64,000 nucleotides of DNA from Roseateles sp. GTDB taxonomy: Bacteria > Pseudomonadota > Gammaproteobacteria > Burkholderiales > Burkholderiaceae_C. Under the pieces are notes generated by a model, which worked only from the letters and a program-made list of their open reading frames with translations, was not told the origin of the DNA and did no database searches. The translations under genes were made by a program, and so were the position numbers. Position 1 is the first letter of the stretch. Each line of letters starts with the position of its first letter. The DNA lies in contig JAFALK010000062.1 of assembly GCA_019234295.1 (NCBI GenBank), positions 1-64,000 on the forward strand. The letters are read 5' to 3'. Positions 1 through 11,382 of the stretch are shown in pieces.

Positions 1-672
1 TCAGGTTGTTCAGCTGGTCGCTGGTCAACGCATCGAGCTGGTTGGTCGTCAGGCTTCGCAGTTCATTGCTGGTCAGCTCATTGAGCGAGTTGGTGGCCAG
101 GGTGCTGACCTGCGAAGTCGTCAGCGCGGCGATCTGGCTGGTGGCCAAGGCCTGCAGCTGCGTGGAGTTCAGGTTGTTCAGCTGGTCGCTGGTCAGCGCG
201 TCGAGCTGGGTGCTCGTCAGGGCGCGCAACTCGGCGCTGGTCAGCTCGTTGAGCGAGGCGGTGGCCAGGTTGCTGACCTGCGAAGTCGTCAGCGCGGCGA
301 TCTGACTGGTGGCGAGTGCCTGCAGCTGCGTGGAATTCAGCGCGTTGAGCTGATCCGTGGTGAGCGAGTCGAGCTGCGTGCTGGTCAGGGCGCGCAGTTC
401 ATTGCTGCTCAGCTCGTTGAGCGAGGCGGTGGCCAGGTTGCTGACCTGCGAAGTCGTCAGCGCGGCAATCTGATTCGTGCCCAGGGCCTGCAGCTGCGTG
501 GAGTTCAGTGCGTTCAGCTGGTCCGTGGTCAGGGAGTCGAGCTGAGTGGTGGTCAGGGCGCGCAGCTCGGAACTGGTCAGTTCGTTGAGCGAGGCGGTGG
601 CCAGGTTGCTCACCTGAGAGGTCGTCAGGGAGACGATCTGGTTGGTGCCCATGGCCTGCAACTGCGCTGAGC
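1..672. repeat. 168-bp higher-order tandem repeat (4 units)
   Basis: Units begin at 1, 169, 337 and 505, each with the same TCAG start and the same internal CTGACCTGCGAAG-type block at 105, 273 and 441 (variant at 609). Each unit encodes 56 residues, that is seven 8-residue repeats. From about 673 the order breaks down, but 24-bp periodicity continues to about 1600, and a further related block carries the CTGACCTGCG motif at 1017, 17 x 24 bp after 609. This is the signature of recent unequal exchange in the 3' direction of the gene. Confidence 0.85.
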
Positions 673-1609
673 CGAGCGCATTGATCTGGTCGCTGGTCAG
701 CGAGCGCAGGGCGTCCGTGGTGAGGGACTTGACGTCGGCGGTCGGAATGGCGCCGATCTGGTCGGTAGTCAGTCCGGGAGTCTGCGTGGTGGTCAGCGCA
801 CCCACCTGCGAAGACGTCAGCGCGGCGATGTCGGTCGTGCTGATGGCGCCGGTCTGGTTGGAGCTCAGCACGTTGACCTGGTTGGTGCCCAGCGCCTGGA
901 TGGCGGCGGTGGCCAGCGAATGGATCTGGTCGGTGGTCAGGGCGCTGACCTGGTTGGTGGTCAGGGCGCGCAGCTCATTGCTGGTCAACTCATTGAGAGA
1001 GTTGGTGGCCAGGTTGCTGACCTGCGTGGTCGTCAGCGCGGTGATCTGATTGGTGTTCAGCGCTTGGAGCTGCGTGGACGTCAGGGCGTTCAGCTGATCG
1101 CTCGTCAGCGAATCGAGCTGCGTGCTGGTCAGGGCACGCAGCTGCGTGCTGGTCAGGGCGTTCAGTTCCGTGCTGGTCAGGTTGCTGGCCTGCGCGGTGC
1201 TCAGCGCGCCGATCTGGCTGGTCGTCAGGGCCCGAATTTGGTCGCTACCCAGGACGTTCAGGTCGGCCGTGGGGGTGCTGACGATCTGCGAGGTGCTCAG
1301 TGCAGCGACCTGGTTCGTGCCCAGGGAGCCGAATGCATCGGTTGTCAGCGCATTGAGCTGGTTCGAGCTCAAGGCCCGGATCCCGGCGGTGCTCAAGGCG
1401 TGCAGGTCGGCTGTCTCGATGACGGACAGGTCGGCGGTGGTGAAGTACGAAGCCGCCTGCGTCCCCAGCGTCGAGAACTGCGTCGACGTCAGGGCCTGGA
1501 ATTGATCACTGCTGAAGGCGGCCCAGTCATCGCTGGTGAGCTTGGCCAAGATGCTGCTCGAAAGCGCGGCGATCTGGGTAGTGGTCAGGTTCGTAATCAG
1601 CGATGCCAT
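1..1609 (-). CDS. Octapeptide-repeat protein, N-terminal part (runs off left edge)
   Basis: The minus strand is open from an ATG at 1609 to the window edge (536 codons, no stop). A GGGAG ribosome-binding site lies just upstream of the ATG. No signal peptide is visible: the protein starts MASLITNLTTTQIAALSS and is almost wholly made of 8-residue units of the form Q-[ILV]-x-x-L-[TSN]-[TS]-x, such as QLNALTST and QIAALTTS. It is rich in Ser, Thr, Gln, Leu and Ala, and the only Cys-free, low-charge composition suggests a long regular solenoid or coil, possibly a surface or secreted protein. That placement is inference. The C-terminus, where a secretion signal or anchor might sit, is outside the window. 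The divergent neighbour is a glycosyltransferase/methyltransferase fusion. I do not recognise a named family. The open plus-strand frames across this region are side effects of the repeat. Confidence 0.8.
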   Translation of the reverse strand, partial: MASLITNLTTTQIAALSSSILAKLTSDDWAAFSSDQFQALTSTQFSTLGTQAASYFTTADLSVIETADLHALSTAGIRALSSNQLNALTTDAFGSLGTNQVAALSTSQIVSTPTADLNVLGSDQIRALTTSQIGALSTAQASNLTSTELNALTSTQLRALTSTQLDSLTSDQLNALTSTQLQALNTNQITALTTTQVSNLATNSLNELTSNELRALTTNQVSALTTDQIHSLATAAIQALGTNQVNVLSSNQTGAISTTDIAALTSSQVGALTTTQTPGLTTDQIGAIPTADVKSLTTDALRSLTSDQINALGSAQLQAMGTNQIVSLTTSQVSNLATASLNELTSSELRALTTTQLDSLTTDQLNALNSTQLQALGTNQIAALTTSQVSNLATASLNELSSNELRALTSTQLDSLTTDQLNALNSTQLQALATSQIAALTTSQVSNLATASLNELTSAELRALTSTQLDALTSDQLNNLNSTQLQALATSQIAALTTSQVSTLATNSLNELTSNELRSLTTNQLDALTSDQLNNL

Positions 1610-2185
1610 CTTCAGCTCCCCCACCTTCGGACGCTTTCTACGCCGTCAGGGTGGTCGATTTCGGGCGCTCTGCGGCCGCCGGGACGGTCGCAGAGCGAAA
1701 AAATATGCGTGCGCAACAGTCAGCCTGCTGCCATGTTTCGGTTTTCGGATCGGCCCCGCTGAACTTAAGCGTTACTTTTCAAAATATTTCGATACAGATC
1801 TTGCGGGCCTGCCAAGCATACCGGCTATGTCCAATGCATAGGGTTTACACGTGCATTAATGCTACGGGCATCTTTTGACGACAATGAGTACAAAAGCCGT
1901 CCCGGTGCGCTCCAGTTCACGCCTTACGCGAGGGAAATCCCTGATTTCCCGAGGTTCCTGAATTGCTAGCAACCGATTGCTGAAGTGTTAAGCAGTTCAC
2001 GGCGCGGCAAGGGGGGCTCTTCGGTTCGTCCTCAGATGCTGCTGCTGCCGCTGCTTGTCCGTCCCGTGTTTGCCTCGCTTTTGCAGCGCTAATCTCCTGC
2101 TTCGGGGTAGGGTGTCTGGGGCAGACTGCGGGCCGGGTGTCGGCTGCGGCCCGGGAACAATGGCGGCCGGATGGAGAACGAGAGC
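1610..2185. other. Long divergent intergenic region with inverted repeats
   Basis: About 575 bp separate the two divergent genes, by far the longest gap in the window. No convincing gene is seen. It holds an 8-bp inverted repeat GCTCTGCG/CGCAGAGC at 1667-1696 next to an A-run, and a GGGAAATC/GATTTCCC inverted repeat with a 3-nt loop at 1932-1950. AT-rich stretches at 1770-1870 are the likeliest place for promoters. No specific promoter could be assigned with confidence. Confidence 0.5.
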
Positions 2186-3523
2186 ATGGGGATTCAGGAT
2201 ATTCCGGTCGTGACGGTGACCTATAACGCGCCGCACCTGCTGCGGGGCCTGCTCGCTTCGCTGCGCCAGTTCTATTCAAACCCGGTGCACGTCGTCGATG
2301 GCTCTGACGCCGCGCACGCCGCCGAAATCCGCTCGATTGCTGAGTCCTTCGATGGCGTGCAGCTGCATGCCCAGGGTTACAACATCCACCATGGGCCGGG
2401 TCTGGCGTGGGCGATCGAAACCTTGCCGTTGGGGCCGCGTGTTCTGATCCTGGACAGTGATGTGATCGTCCGCAAGCCGGGCTTCATTGAGGAGCTGGAT
2501 GCGGCACTCGGCGAGCGCGACTACGGCGCGGGCGGCGTGGCGTATGTCGATCGGGAGGGTTTCAATGTGCCCTATGGCTACGGTGCCGTGCCCTATCTGC
2601 ATCCGCCCTGCATGCTCTGCAATGTGGCGGTCATGAAGCAATGGCCGCTGCCCATCAAACATGGAGCGCCCATGGTCAGCGCGATGTTGGCCCTGCACGA
2701 CGCGGGCAAGTCCGATCTGCTCAAGGGGCTGGACTGGGCTATCCATGACGTGATGCGCCAGGGTGAGCCTGTCTACCTAGAGCACCTGACCCGTGGCACG
2801 GTTCTGAGTTCGGGTGGCTACCACCTGGAAGAATGGATGGCTGAGACGGTTGCCAAGCGCCGGGCTCCGCCGGCCGGGAGTTACAACCCGGACCTGCTGG
2901 CTCTGATCCCGCCGACGGCCTCGCGCGTCGCCGAGGTGGGGTGCAGCACGGGCGGCCTGGCGGCAGCGCTCAAGCGCGCGCGGCCGAACGTTCACTTTCG
3001 GGGTTTCGAATTCGACCTGCGCGCGATCGAACAGGCGCGCGCCCATTGCGACGAGATCCTCAGCGTCGACATTGAAACCCAGGACGATGCCTTTTGGCGC
3101 ACCCAGTCCGACCGTGACTGCTGGGTGTTCGGGGATGTGCTGGAACATCTGCGCGACCCCTGGAAGGTGCTCGAGCGCATTCGCGCGCACTTGCCGCCGG
3201 GTGGCTGTATCGTCGCCAGCGTGCCCAATGTGCAGCACTGGAGCATCCAGGGCCGGCTGGCCGTGGGCGAGTTCCGATACGAGGCATCGGGTCTGCTGGA
3301 CCGCACTCACTTGCGCTGGTTTACCCGAGTGACGCTGTTTGAGTTGTTCTCGTCGGCTGGGCTGAAGATCGAGGCCGGTGTGCCGCGCATCTTCGAAGAG
3401 CCTCAGCGCGAGCCGGTGTTGGCGGCGATCCGTCAGATGGCGGTCGCGATGGGGCGCGATCCCGACGGGGCGGCCCGCGATGCGCTGCCGCTTCAGTACG
3501 TGGTCCGCGCCGTAGCGGCTTAA
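2186..3523 (+). CDS. Glycosyltransferase (GT2-like) fused to SAM methyltransferase
   Basis: Two domains are visible in 445 residues. The first half begins VVTVTYNAPHLLRGLL and carries VLILDSDVIV, a DxD-type metal/nucleotide-sugar motif of GT-A glycosyltransferases. The second half has a SAM-binding loop (VAEVGCSTGG), a GDVLEHLRDPW segment, PNVQHW and DRTHLRWFT, typical of the UbiG-like Methyltransf_23 group. The protein probably transfers and methylates a sugar; the acceptor is unknown. It is cytosolic, with no signal peptide or membrane segment. ATG 2186 has GGAG at a suitable distance; an in-frame ATG at 2171 lacks one and would add five residues. It is divergent from the Ser/Thr-rich repeat protein, which is a possible substrate (inference). 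Its stop overlaps the convergent GntR gene. Confidence 0.8.
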   Translation: MGIQDIPVVTVTYNAPHLLRGLLASLRQFYSNPVHVVDGSDAAHAAEIRSIAESFDGVQLHAQGYNIHHGPGLAWAIETLPLGPRVLILDSDVIVRKPGFIEELDAALGERDYGAGGVAYVDREGFNVPYGYGAVPYLHPPCMLCNVAVMKQWPLPIKHGAPMVSAMLALHDAGKSDLLKGLDWAIHDVMRQGEPVYLEHLTRGTVLSSGGYHLEEWMAETVAKRRAPPAGSYNPDLLALIPPTASRVAEVGCSTGGLAAALKRARPNVHFRGFEFDLRAIEQARAHCDEILSVDIETQDDAFWRTQSDRDCWVFGDVLEHLRDPWKVLERIRAHLPPGGCIVASVPNVQHWSIQGRLAVGEFRYEASGLLDRTHLRWFTRVTLFELFSSAGLKIEAGVPRIFEEPQREPVLAAIRQMAVAMGRDPDGAARDALPLQYVVRAVAA

Positions 3524-4185
3524 ACCGTCGCGCCGGTGGCGCGCAATCCGTTCTCGAAATGCGCCCGCATCAGCCGGGCCGCGGCGTCGGCATCGCGCGC
3601 AAGGACCGCCTGCATCAGCGCCCGGTGCTCGGCCAGCGATTCCTCTAGCCGTCCCTCGCGGAAAAGCGAGTGGTGGCGATTGAGCTTCATCACCCGGCGC
3701 AGCTCCATCACGAACTGCTGCCTCCAGCGGTTGCCTTCCAGCTCGAGCAGGCGCATGTGAAATCGCTCGTTGGCTGCGAAGAAGGCCTCGCGCGTAGCGA
3801 CCTGGCGTTCCAGCTCCTCATGGAGTGCCCGCAGTTCAGTGAGTTGGGCGTCGCTGGCTTGTCGCGCCACCTGGGCGGCCGAATCGCTTTCCAGCAGCGC
3901 CAGGATGCGATAGGCCTCGCTCACGTCGCGCTCGCTCATCTCAGTCACGTAGGCGCCGCGGCGCACCTTCATCGTGACCAGGCCCTCGGCGGCCAGCACC
4001 TTCAACGCCTCCCGCAGGGGAGTGCGGCTGATGCCCAGGGCCTTGCAGAGCTTGAGCTCGTCGACCCATTCGCCTGGCTCCAGCTGGCGCGAGAAGATCT
4101 GCTGGCGCAGATGCTCTGCCACATCCTGGTACAGGGCGCGGGTCGCGAATTGGGGTCGGTCGTTCTGCGGGCTGCTGAGGCTCAT
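3520..4185 (-). CDS. GntR-family (FCD domain) transcriptional regulator
   Basis: The 221-residue product has an N-terminal winged helix (about residues 15-80) with the GntR signature [21 protein letters not shown], followed by a helical FCD ligand domain. Candidate metal/ligand residues are in [23 protein letters not shown] and AHFENG. Members of this group usually repress genes for organic acid or amino acid catabolism. It is divergent from the propionyl-CoA operon, with a perfect palindrome between them, so it probably controls that operon and itself, with an acyl-CoA or organic acid as effector (inference). The start MSLSSPQ fits the family; an upstream in-frame start would lie inside the palindrome. 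Its 3' end overlaps the convergent glycosyltransferase gene by 3 bp. Confidence 0.88.
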   Translation of the reverse strand: MSLSSPQNDRPQFATRALYQDVAEHLRQQIFSRQLEPGEWVDELKLCKALGISRTPLREALKVLAAEGLVTMKVRRGAYVTEMSERDVSEAYRILALLESDSAAQVARQASDAQLTELRALHEELERQVATREAFFAANERFHMRLLELEGNRWRQQFVMELRRVMKLNRHHSLFREGRLEESLAEHRALMQAVLARDADAAARLMRAHFENGLRATGATV

Positions 4186-4207
4186 GAGCGCCGAGTGTAG
4201 CTTGTTT

Positions 4208-4227
4208 GAATTCATAATTATGAATTC
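4208..4227. promoter_or_regulatory. Perfect 20-bp palindrome, probable GntR operator
   Basis: GAATTCATAA is followed directly by its reverse complement. It lies between the divergent GntR gene and the mutase gene. A TATGAT sequence at 4237-4242 could be the -10 box of the mutase operon, which would put the palindrome over its -35 region. Twofold symmetry of this length fits a dimeric repressor. Confidence 0.75.
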
Positions 4228-4273
4228 GATTTGGGATATGATGCGCGCCATTCCCGAAGTCCGAGGACGAGTC

Positions 4274-6421
4274 ATGTCTGAATTCAACAAAGCCACGCTG
4301 GAGCAATGGCTTAAAGCGGCCGCCAAGTCCGCACCCGGTGGCGATCTGAGCCAGCTCGACTGGATCACGCCCGAGGGGCTGACCGTCAAGCCGCTGTACA
4401 CCGCGGCTGATACGGCGCACTTGCGGCACGCCGACACGTTCCCCGGCTTCGAGCCCTTCCTGCGCGGCCCCCAGGCCACCATGTATGCCGTACGCCCCTG
4501 GACCATCCGCCAGTACGCCGGCTTCTCGACGGCCGAGGCGAGCAACGCCTTCTACCGAAAGGCGCTGGCCACCGGCGCGCAGGGTGTCTCGGTGGCCTTC
4601 GATCTGGCCACCCACCGCGGCTACGACAGCGACCATCCGCGCGTGACGGGTGACGTGGGCAAGGCCGGCGTGGCCATCGACTCGGTGGAAGACATGAAGA
4701 TCCTGTTCGACGGCATCCCGCTGGACAAGGTCTCGGTGTCCATGACCATGAACGGCGCCGTGCTGCCCGTGCTGGCCGGCTACGTCGTCGCGGCCGAGGA
4801 GCAGGGTGTCTCCCAGGACCAGCTCAGCGGGACCATCCAGAACGACATCCTCAAGGAGTTCATGGTCCGCAACACCTATATCTACCCGCCCGCGCCGAGC
4901 ATGCGCATCATCGGGGACATCATCGAGTACACGGCCGGCCATATGCCCAAGTTCAACTCGATCTCCATCAGCGGCTATCACATGCAAGAAGCCGGCGCCA
5001 CGCAGGCGTTGGAGCTCGCCTTCACGCTGGCCGACGGCAAGGAGTACGTGAAGACGGCCCTGGCCAAGGGGCTGGACGTGGACGCCTTCGCCGGTCGCCT
5101 GTCCTTCTTCTGGGCCGTGGGGATGAACTTCTATCTGGAGATCGCCAAGATGCGGGCGGCCCGCCTGCTCTGGTGCCGGATCATGAAGGGCTTCGACGCC
5201 AAGAGCCCCAAGAGTCTGATGCTGCGCACGCACAGCCAGACCTCGGGCTGGTCGCTGACCGAGCAGGACCCTTATAACAACGTCGTGCGCACGACCATCG
5301 AGGCCATGGCCGCGGTTTTCGGCGGGACGCAGTCACTGCACACCAATTCGCTGGACGAGGCCATCGCTCTGCCGACCGAGTTCAGCGCCCGCATTGCACG
5401 CAACACGCAGCTGATCATCCAGGAAGAGACCCACATCACCAACGTGATCGACCCCTGGGCCGGCAGCTACATGATGGAGAAGCTCACCCAAGACATGGCC
5501 GACGCTGCCTGGAAGATCATCGAGGAGGTGGACGCCATGGGCGGCATGACTGCCGCGGTGGACAGCGGCTGGGCCAAGCTCAAGATCGAGGCCGCCGCGG
5601 CCGAGAAGCAGGCGCGTATCGACTCCGGCAAGGACGTGATCGTCGGTGTCAACAAGTACAAGCTCGACAAGCAGGACCCGATCGAGATCCTCGAGGTGGA
5701 CAACCACGCCGTGCGCGACGCCCAGATCGCCCGCCTCCAGGACATCAAGGCCCGGCGCAATGCTTCGGCTGTCGCGAACGCCCTGACTGCACTGACGGAG
5801 GCTGCCAAGAATGGAACCGGTAATCTGCTCGACCTCTCCATCCAGGCCGTGCGCCTGCGCGCAACGGTGGGCGAAGTGAGCGACGCGCTCGAAGCCGCCT
5901 TCGGGCGCCACCGCGCCGACACACAGAAGGTCACCGGCGTCTACGCCGCCGCCTATGACTCGGCCCAGGGCTGGGCCAAGCTGCAGGGCGAGATCAAGGA
6001 CTTCGCCGAAAGCCAGGGCCGGCGCCCGCGCGTGATGATCGCCAAGCTCGGTCAGGACGGCCACGACCGTGGCGCCAAGGTCGTGGCCACGGCCTACGCC
6101 GACCTTGGCTTCGATGTGGACATGGGACCGCTGTTCCAGACGCCCGAGGAATGCGCCCGCCAGGCGATCGAGAACGACGTGCACGCCGTCGGTGTCTCCA
6201 CGCTCGCCGCAGGCCACAAGACCTTGGTGCCGGCCATTATCTCTGAGCTCAAGAAGCAGGGCGCGGACGACATCATCGTCTTCGTCGGCGGCGTGATTCC
6301 GGCCCAGGACTACGACTATCTGTATGAGGCCGGCGTGAAGGGCATCTACGGCCCCGGCACGCCAATTCCGGCCAGCGCCAAGGACGTGCTGGAACAGATC
6401 CGCAAGGCGGTGGCGGCCTGA
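4274..6421 (+). CDS. Methylmalonyl-CoA mutase (single-chain)
   Basis: The 715-residue enzyme interconverts (R)-methylmalonyl-CoA and succinyl-CoA with adenosylcobalamin. The N-terminal TIM-barrel domain has [24 protein letters not shown] and [11 protein letters not shown], which hold the Tyr, Arg and His that mark methylmalonyl-CoA specificity in this family. The C-terminal cobalamin domain has GQDGHDRG with the cobalt-ligand His at about residue 597, then the GVSTLAAGH and FVGGVIP segments. Catalytic and B12 domains are in one chain of full length. The start [11 protein letters not shown] fits the family; the open frame further upstream crosses the regulator gene. It is first in the operon, and its stop overlaps the GNAT gene start (TGATG). 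Confidence 0.96.
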   Translation: MSEFNKATLEQWLKAAAKSAPGGDLSQLDWITPEGLTVKPLYTAADTAHLRHADTFPGFEPFLRGPQATMYAVRPWTIRQYAGFSTAEASNAFYRKALATGAQGVSVAFDLATHRGYDSDHPRVTGDVGKAGVAIDSVEDMKILFDGIPLDKVSVSMTMNGAVLPVLAGYVVAAEEQGVSQDQLSGTIQNDILKEFMVRNTYIYPPAPSMRIIGDIIEYTAGHMPKFNSISISGYHMQEAGATQALELAFTLADGKEYVKTALAKGLDVDAFAGRLSFFWAVGMNFYLEIAKMRAARLLWCRIMKGFDAKSPKSLMLRTHSQTSGWSLTEQDPYNNVVRTTIEAMAAVFGGTQSLHTNSLDEAIALPTEFSARIARNTQLIIQEETHITNVIDPWAGSYMMEKLTQDMADAAWKIIEEVDAMGGMTAAVDSGWAKLKIEAAAAEKQARIDSGKDVIVGVNKYKLDKQDPIEILEVDNHAVRDAQIARLQDIKARRNASAVANALTALTEAAKNGTGNLLDLSIQAVRLRATVGEVSDALEAAFGRHRADTQKVTGVYAAAYDSAQGWAKLQGEIKDFAESQGRRPRVMIAKLGQDGHDRGAKVVATAYADLGFDVDMGPLFQTPEECARQAIENDVHAVGVSTLAAGHKTLVPAIISELKKQGADDIIVFVGGVIPAQDYDYLYEAGVKGIYGPGTPIPASAKDVLEQIRKAVAA

Positions 6422-6849
6422 TGGATCTGCGCCTGAAGCCGGTTCAAGCCAGCGATTTCGAGGCGATGCACGAGCTGCGCATGGCTGCCATGCGCGAGAG
6501 TCTGGAGCGCCTGGGACGTTTCGATCCCGAGCGTTCGCGTGCCCGACTGGCCGCCGGCTTCGAGCCGGCGCACATGCGGCACATCTGCCGCGACGCCGAG
6601 CGCATCGGATTCCTCTCCCTCATGCCGGAAGGCGAGGCCCTGAATCTCAAGCATTTCTACGTCCGGCCTGGCGAGCAAGGGCAGGGCGTGGGGGCCTGGG
6701 CAATGGCCTGGGTTCAGCGGCAGGGCCGCGATGTACGCCTCAGTGCCCTGAAGGGCAGCGACGCGAACCGCTTCTACCTTCGCCACGGCTTCGTTCAGGT
6801 CGGCGAAGAAGAGCTCGACATCCAATATTGCTGGAGCGCGCCGCGATGA
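6421..6849 (+). CDS. GNAT-family N-acetyltransferase
   Basis: This 142-residue protein has the GNAT fold: LKPVQASDFEAMHELR at the N-terminus, FYVRPGEQGQGVGAWAM as the acetyl-CoA pyrophosphate loop (R/Q-x-x-G-x-G/A type), and NRFYLRHGFVQVGEEE near the end. The substrate is unknown. It is locked between the mutase and its GTPase chaperone by overlapping start and stop codons on both sides, so it is translated with them. A role in acylation control of the pathway, or in acyl-CoA handling, is only inference. Confidence 0.88.
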   Translation: MDLRLKPVQASDFEAMHELRMAAMRESLERLGRFDPERSRARLAAGFEPAHMRHICRDAERIGFLSLMPEGEALNLKHFYVRPGEQGQGVGAWAMAWVQRQGRDVRLSALKGSDANRFYLRHGFVQVGEEELDIQYCWSAPR

Positions 6850-7782
6850 GCCTGGTTGATGACGTGCTCGCCGGCCAGCGCCGCGCCCTTGCCAAGGCCA
6901 TCACCCTGCTCGAATCCACGCGCGCGGACCATCGCGTGCAGGCCGATGCGCTCCTGACGGAGCTGCTGCCGCACACCGGCAAGTCCCTGCGCCTGGGCAT
7001 ATCTGGGGTTCCAGGGGTTGGCAAGAGCACTTTCATTGAGGCGCTGGGCCTTTTCCTGATCGAACGCGGTCACAAGGTCGCCGTGCTGGCCGTCGATCCC
7101 TCGAGCAGCATCTCGGGCGGCTCCATCCTCGGTGACAAGACGCGCATGGAGCAGCTCTCCATGGACGAGCGCGCCTTCATCCGTCCGAGCCCGTCCAGCG
7201 GCACGCTCGGCGGAGTGGCCGAGAAGACACGCGAGGCGCTGCTGGTCTGCGAAGCGGCCGGCTTCGACGTCGTCATCGTCGAGACCGTCGGCGTGGGACA
7301 GAGCGAGACCGCTGTGGCCGGGATGACAGACCTCTACGTATTGCTCCAGCTGCCCAACGCCGGCGACGACCTGCAGGCGATCAAGAAGGGCGTGATGGAG
7401 TTGGCTGACCTGGTCGTCATCAACAAGGCCGATCTGGATGCGGCGGCAGCCACCCGAGCCCAGGCCATGATCGTCTCCAGCATGCGGCTGCAACGTCACA
7501 ACGTTGACGTGCTGCAGCTCTCGGCGCTCAAGGCCGAGGGGCTGGACCGCTTCTGGGGCGCGGTGCAGCATCGCGCCGAGCCGGGCTTCGCGGCCCGCCG
7601 GGAGCAGCAGTCGCTGGCGTGGATGTGGGAGCGCATCCAGGCCGGTTTGAAACAGGAATTTGCCAGTTCGCCCGCCGTGCATGCGGCGCTCGACGGCGTC
7701 ACGGCGCAGGTGCTCGCGGGCACGCTGGCGCCATCAACGGCGGCGCGAGCGCTGCTGGCCAAGTTTTTCGGAGATAAGAACC

Positions 7783-7790
<8 letters not shown>
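6846..7790 (+). CDS. meaB: MeaB/ArgK-type methylmalonyl-CoA mutase-associated GTPase
   Basis: MeaB is a G3E P-loop GTPase that protects methylmalonyl-CoA mutase and gates delivery of adenosylcobalamin. The 314-residue product shows Walker [10 protein letters not shown], the switch region [20 protein letters not shown], the Walker B-like [12 protein letters not shown] and the base-recognition motif NKAD. The start [10 protein letters not shown] overlaps the GNAT stop as ATGA. The adjacent mutase makes the assignment firm. Its stop codon lies inside the start of the next gene. Confidence 0.95.
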
Positions 7791-9315
<1,525 letters not shown>

Positions 9316-9336
9316 TCGGGACTTAGGAGAAAAGCG

Positions 9337-11382
9337 ATGTTCAAGAAGATCCTGATCGCCAACCGCGGCGAAATCGCCTGCCGCGTGATCGTCACTGCCC
9401 GCAAGATGGGCATCCGGACCGTGGCCGTCTACTCAGAGGCCGACAAGGACGCGCGCCACGTGGAGCTGGCCGACGAATCCGTGTTGCTGGGCCCGGCACC
9501 TTCGCGCGAGTCCTATCTCGTCGCCGACAAGATCATCGCCGCTGCCAAGAGCACCGGCGCGGAGGCCATTCACCCCGGTTACGGCTTCCTGTCCGAGAAC
9601 GAGGACTTCGCCCGCCGCGTGGAGGACGAGGGCCTGGTCTTCATCGGCCCCAAGCACTATTCCATCGCCGCCATGGGCGACAAGATTGCCTCCAAGAAGC
9701 TCGCGGGCGAGGCCCAGGTCAACACCATCCCTGGCTACAACGAACCCATCCTTTCGGCCGAGGAGGCCGTGGGCATTGCCCAAAAGATCGGCTACCCGGT
9801 CATGATCAAGGCCAGCGCGGGCGGCGGCGGCAAAGGCCTGCGTGTGGCCTTCAACGACAAGGAATGCTTCGAAGGCTTCACCAGTTGCCGCAACGAGGCC
9901 CGCAACAGCTTCGGCGATGACCGCGTCTTCATGGAGAAGTTCGTGGAAGAGCCGCGCCACATCGAGATTCAGGTGCTCGGCGACGGCCACGGCAACGTGG
10001 TTTATCTCTGGGAGCGCGAGTGCTCGATCCAGCGCCGCCACCAGAAGGTCATCGAGGAGGCGCCGTCGCCCTTCATCAGCGAGGCCACGCGCAGGGCCAT
10101 GGGCGAGCAGGCCGTGGCGCTGGCCAAGGCCGTGAAGTACCAGAGCGCCGGCACGGTCGAGTTTGTCGTCGGCAAGGACCAGGGCTTCTATTTCCTAGAG
10201 ATGAACACGCGGCTGCAAGTCGAGCATCCGGTCACGGAGTGCATCACCGGCCTGGACCTCGTTGAGCAGATGATCCGTGTGGCTGCTGGAGAGAAGCTGT
10301 CCTTCGGTCAGGCCGACGTCAAGCGCGACGGCTGGGCGATAGAGTGCCGCATCAATGCCGAAGACCCCTTCCGCAACTTCTTGCCCTCGACCGGCCGCTT
10401 GGTGAAGTACCAGCCGCCCGAGAGCAGCATGGTGGCCGCCGAGAGCGAGCGCTACGGCGTCCGCGTGGACACGGGCGTCTACGAAGGCGGCGAGATCCCG
10501 ATGTTCTACGACTCGATGATCGCCAAGCTCATCGTGCACGGCAAGGATCGCTTGGATGCCATTGCCAAGATGCGCGAAGCCTTGAACGGCTTCGTGATCC
10601 GCGGCATCACGAGCAACATTCCCTTCCAGTCGGCGCTGATGGCGCACCCTGATTTCAAGAGCGGCAACTTCAACACCGGCTTCATCGCCGCACACTACGG
10701 CGGCGGCTTCAGAGCTGAGGACGTGCCCCACGACGACCCCGACTTCCTCCTTGCACTGGCCGGCTTCATCCGCCGCAAGGCGCGCGAACGCGAAGCTGGC
10801 ATCAGCGGCCAGTTGCCCGGGCACGAGGTGCGCATCGAGAGCGACTACGTGGCCGTGGTCAATGAGGGTGGCGGCAAGGCCAGCCGCCACGCGATCCACG
10901 TGGCCGAGTACGTCGGCCACCTCGGCGAGGCCACCGTGCACGTGAACGGCAAGAGCTATCAGATCAAGTGCCTGTCTCGCCTCAATGACATCCGCATCGA
11001 AGGCACAGTGAACGGCCGGCCCTTCACGGCCCAGGCCGATCGCGGCACTCCCAAGAACCCACTGGCCTACCGCATCCAGCACTTGGGCCGCTCGGTCGTC
11101 GCCAACGTCATCAGCCCGCGTGCCGCACAGCTGCTGGCGCTGATGCCCTACAAGGCACCGCCCGATACGTCCAAGCTGCTGCTCTCGCCCATGCCGGGCC
11201 TGCTCGTGCAGGTGGGCGTGCAGGTGGGCCAGCAGGTCCAGGCCGGCGAGCGCCTCGCGGCGATCGAGGCGATGAAGATGGAGAACGTCCTTGTTGCCGA
11301 GCGCGACGGCAAAGTTGCGTCCATCGAAGCCAAGGTGGGCGAAAGCCTTGCCGTCGATCAGCCCATCCTGAGGTTCGAATGA
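9337..11382 (+). CDS. pccA: Propionyl-CoA carboxylase alpha subunit (biotin carboxylase plus BCCP)
   Basis: The 681-residue chain carboxylates its own biotin using ATP and bicarbonate. The biotin carboxylase part has [14 protein letters not shown], the ATP-grasp Gly-rich loop [11 protein letters not shown] and [17 protein letters not shown]-like linker domain follows, and a C-terminal biotinyl domain ends with AIEAMKMEN, the biotin-carrying Lys being at about residue 647. The length is normal for the alpha chain. An AGGAG site precedes the ATG. It partners the preceding gene to make the alpha6beta6-type enzyme. Confidence 0.95.
   Translation: MFKKILIANRGEIACRVIVTARKMGIRTVAVYSEADKDARHVELADESVLLGPAPSRESYLVADKIIAAAKSTGAEAIHPGYGFLSENEDFARRVEDEGLVFIGPKHYSIAAMGDKIASKKLAGEAQVNTIPGYNEPILSAEEAVGIAQKIGYPVMIKASAGGGGKGLRVAFNDKECFEGFTSCRNEARNSFGDDRVFMEKFVEEPRHIEIQVLGDGHGNVVYLWERECSIQRRHQKVIEEAPSPFISEATRRAMGEQAVALAKAVKYQSAGTVEFVVGKDQGFYFLEMNTRLQVEHPVTECITGLDLVEQMIRVAAGEKLSFGQADVKRDGWAIECRINAEDPFRNFLPSTGRLVKYQPPESSMVAAESERYGVRVDTGVYEGGEIPMFYDSMIAKLIVHGKDRLDAIAKMREALNGFVIRGITSNIPFQSALMAHPDFKSGNFNTGFIAAHYGGGFRAEDVPHDDPDFLLALAGFIRRKAREREAGISGQLPGHEVRIESDYVAVVNEGGGKASRHAIHVAEYVGHLGEATVHVNGKSYQIKCLSRLNDIRIEGTVNGRPFTAQADRGTPKNPLAYRIQHLGRSVVANVISPRAAQLLALMPYKAPPDTSKLLLSPMPGLLVQVGVQVGQQVQAGERLAAIEAMKMENVLVAERDGKVASIEAKVGESLAVDQPILRFE

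Noticed and set aside
1..672. Tandem repeat as a possible CRISPR array
   Set aside because: The units are coding, keep one open frame, and have no constant repeat/variable spacer pattern.
6..1762. Several open plus-strand frames (99-280 residues) over the repeat region
   Set aside because: They mirror the 24-bp repeat of the minus-strand gene and have no start context or family likeness.
3941..5233. 430-residue minus-strand frame opposite the mutase
   Set aside because: It is a His/Leu/Gly-rich shadow of the strongly conserved mutase gene.
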